From: Bifidobacterium breve
GTDB taxonomy: Bacteria > Actinomycetota > Thermoleophilia > Solirubrobacterales > Solirubrobacteraceae
NCBI GenBank assembly: GCA_945889475.1
Contig: CAMDBT010000003.1
Location: 1-64,000, forward strand
Direction of reading: 5' to 3'
DNA length: 64,000 nucleotides
In this document: one piece after another, positions 63,974-64,000 of the stretch
Position numbering within the stretch: position 1 is the first letter of the stretch
Layout of the letters: every line of letters begins with the position of its first letter
The notes under the pieces: model-generated
Told to the model about the DNA's origin: nothing
What the model saw: only the letters and a program-made list of their open reading frames with translations
The model's database searches: none
Position numbers and translations under genes: made by a program

Positions 63974-64000
63974 TCGGCGATCGCAGAAGAGCCGCCGCCG

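Noticed and set aside
1-64000. CRISPR arrays, tandem DNA repeats, toxin-antitoxin, restriction-modification, phage or secondary-metabolite clusters
   Set aside because: Scanned by eye for periodic repeats and hallmark motifs; none supported

Overview
High-GC chromosomal housekeeping segment, probably from an actinobacterium; the gene order and protein types suggest Thermoleophilia/Solirubrobacterales (inference). It is almost entirely coding. Recognised blocks: half-transporter ABC pair; secreted hydrolases and a sulfatase; a DrrA-type ABC exporter; MBL-hisS-aspS-mnmA-alaS-ruvX-mltG-aroE; an inserted block of mostly minus-strand genes (HdeD-like, polysaccharide deacetylase, RNase D, GluQ); prepilin peptidase-aroC-aroKB-aroQ-pepQ; an FTR1 iron permease; four tRNAs (Met, Gly, Cys, Val); thrS; infC-rpmI-rplT-trmH-pheST-argCJBDG; dnaE; nfo; gltX; Rrf2-HD-cysK-cysE. 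I saw no rRNA, CRISPR array, transposase, prophage or BGC signature. The most notable observations are: (1) an IscU/NifU-like domain fused to the N-terminus of MnmA with one ligand Cys replaced; (2) a recurring TANNNT hexamer 6-8 nt upstream of at least 19 start codons, suggesting widespread leaderless transcription, with two divergent gene pairs sharing the same 35-bp architecture; (3) a DtxR/IdeR-like palindrome upstream of the FTR1 iron permease; (4) a membrane protein with 12 consecutive G-x-x-x tetrads; (5) an AroK-AroB fusion, an IF-3 with a long acidic tail, a standalone GluQ, and a PhnZ/MIOX-like HD protein in a cysteine operon. No clear defence or mobile system was found.
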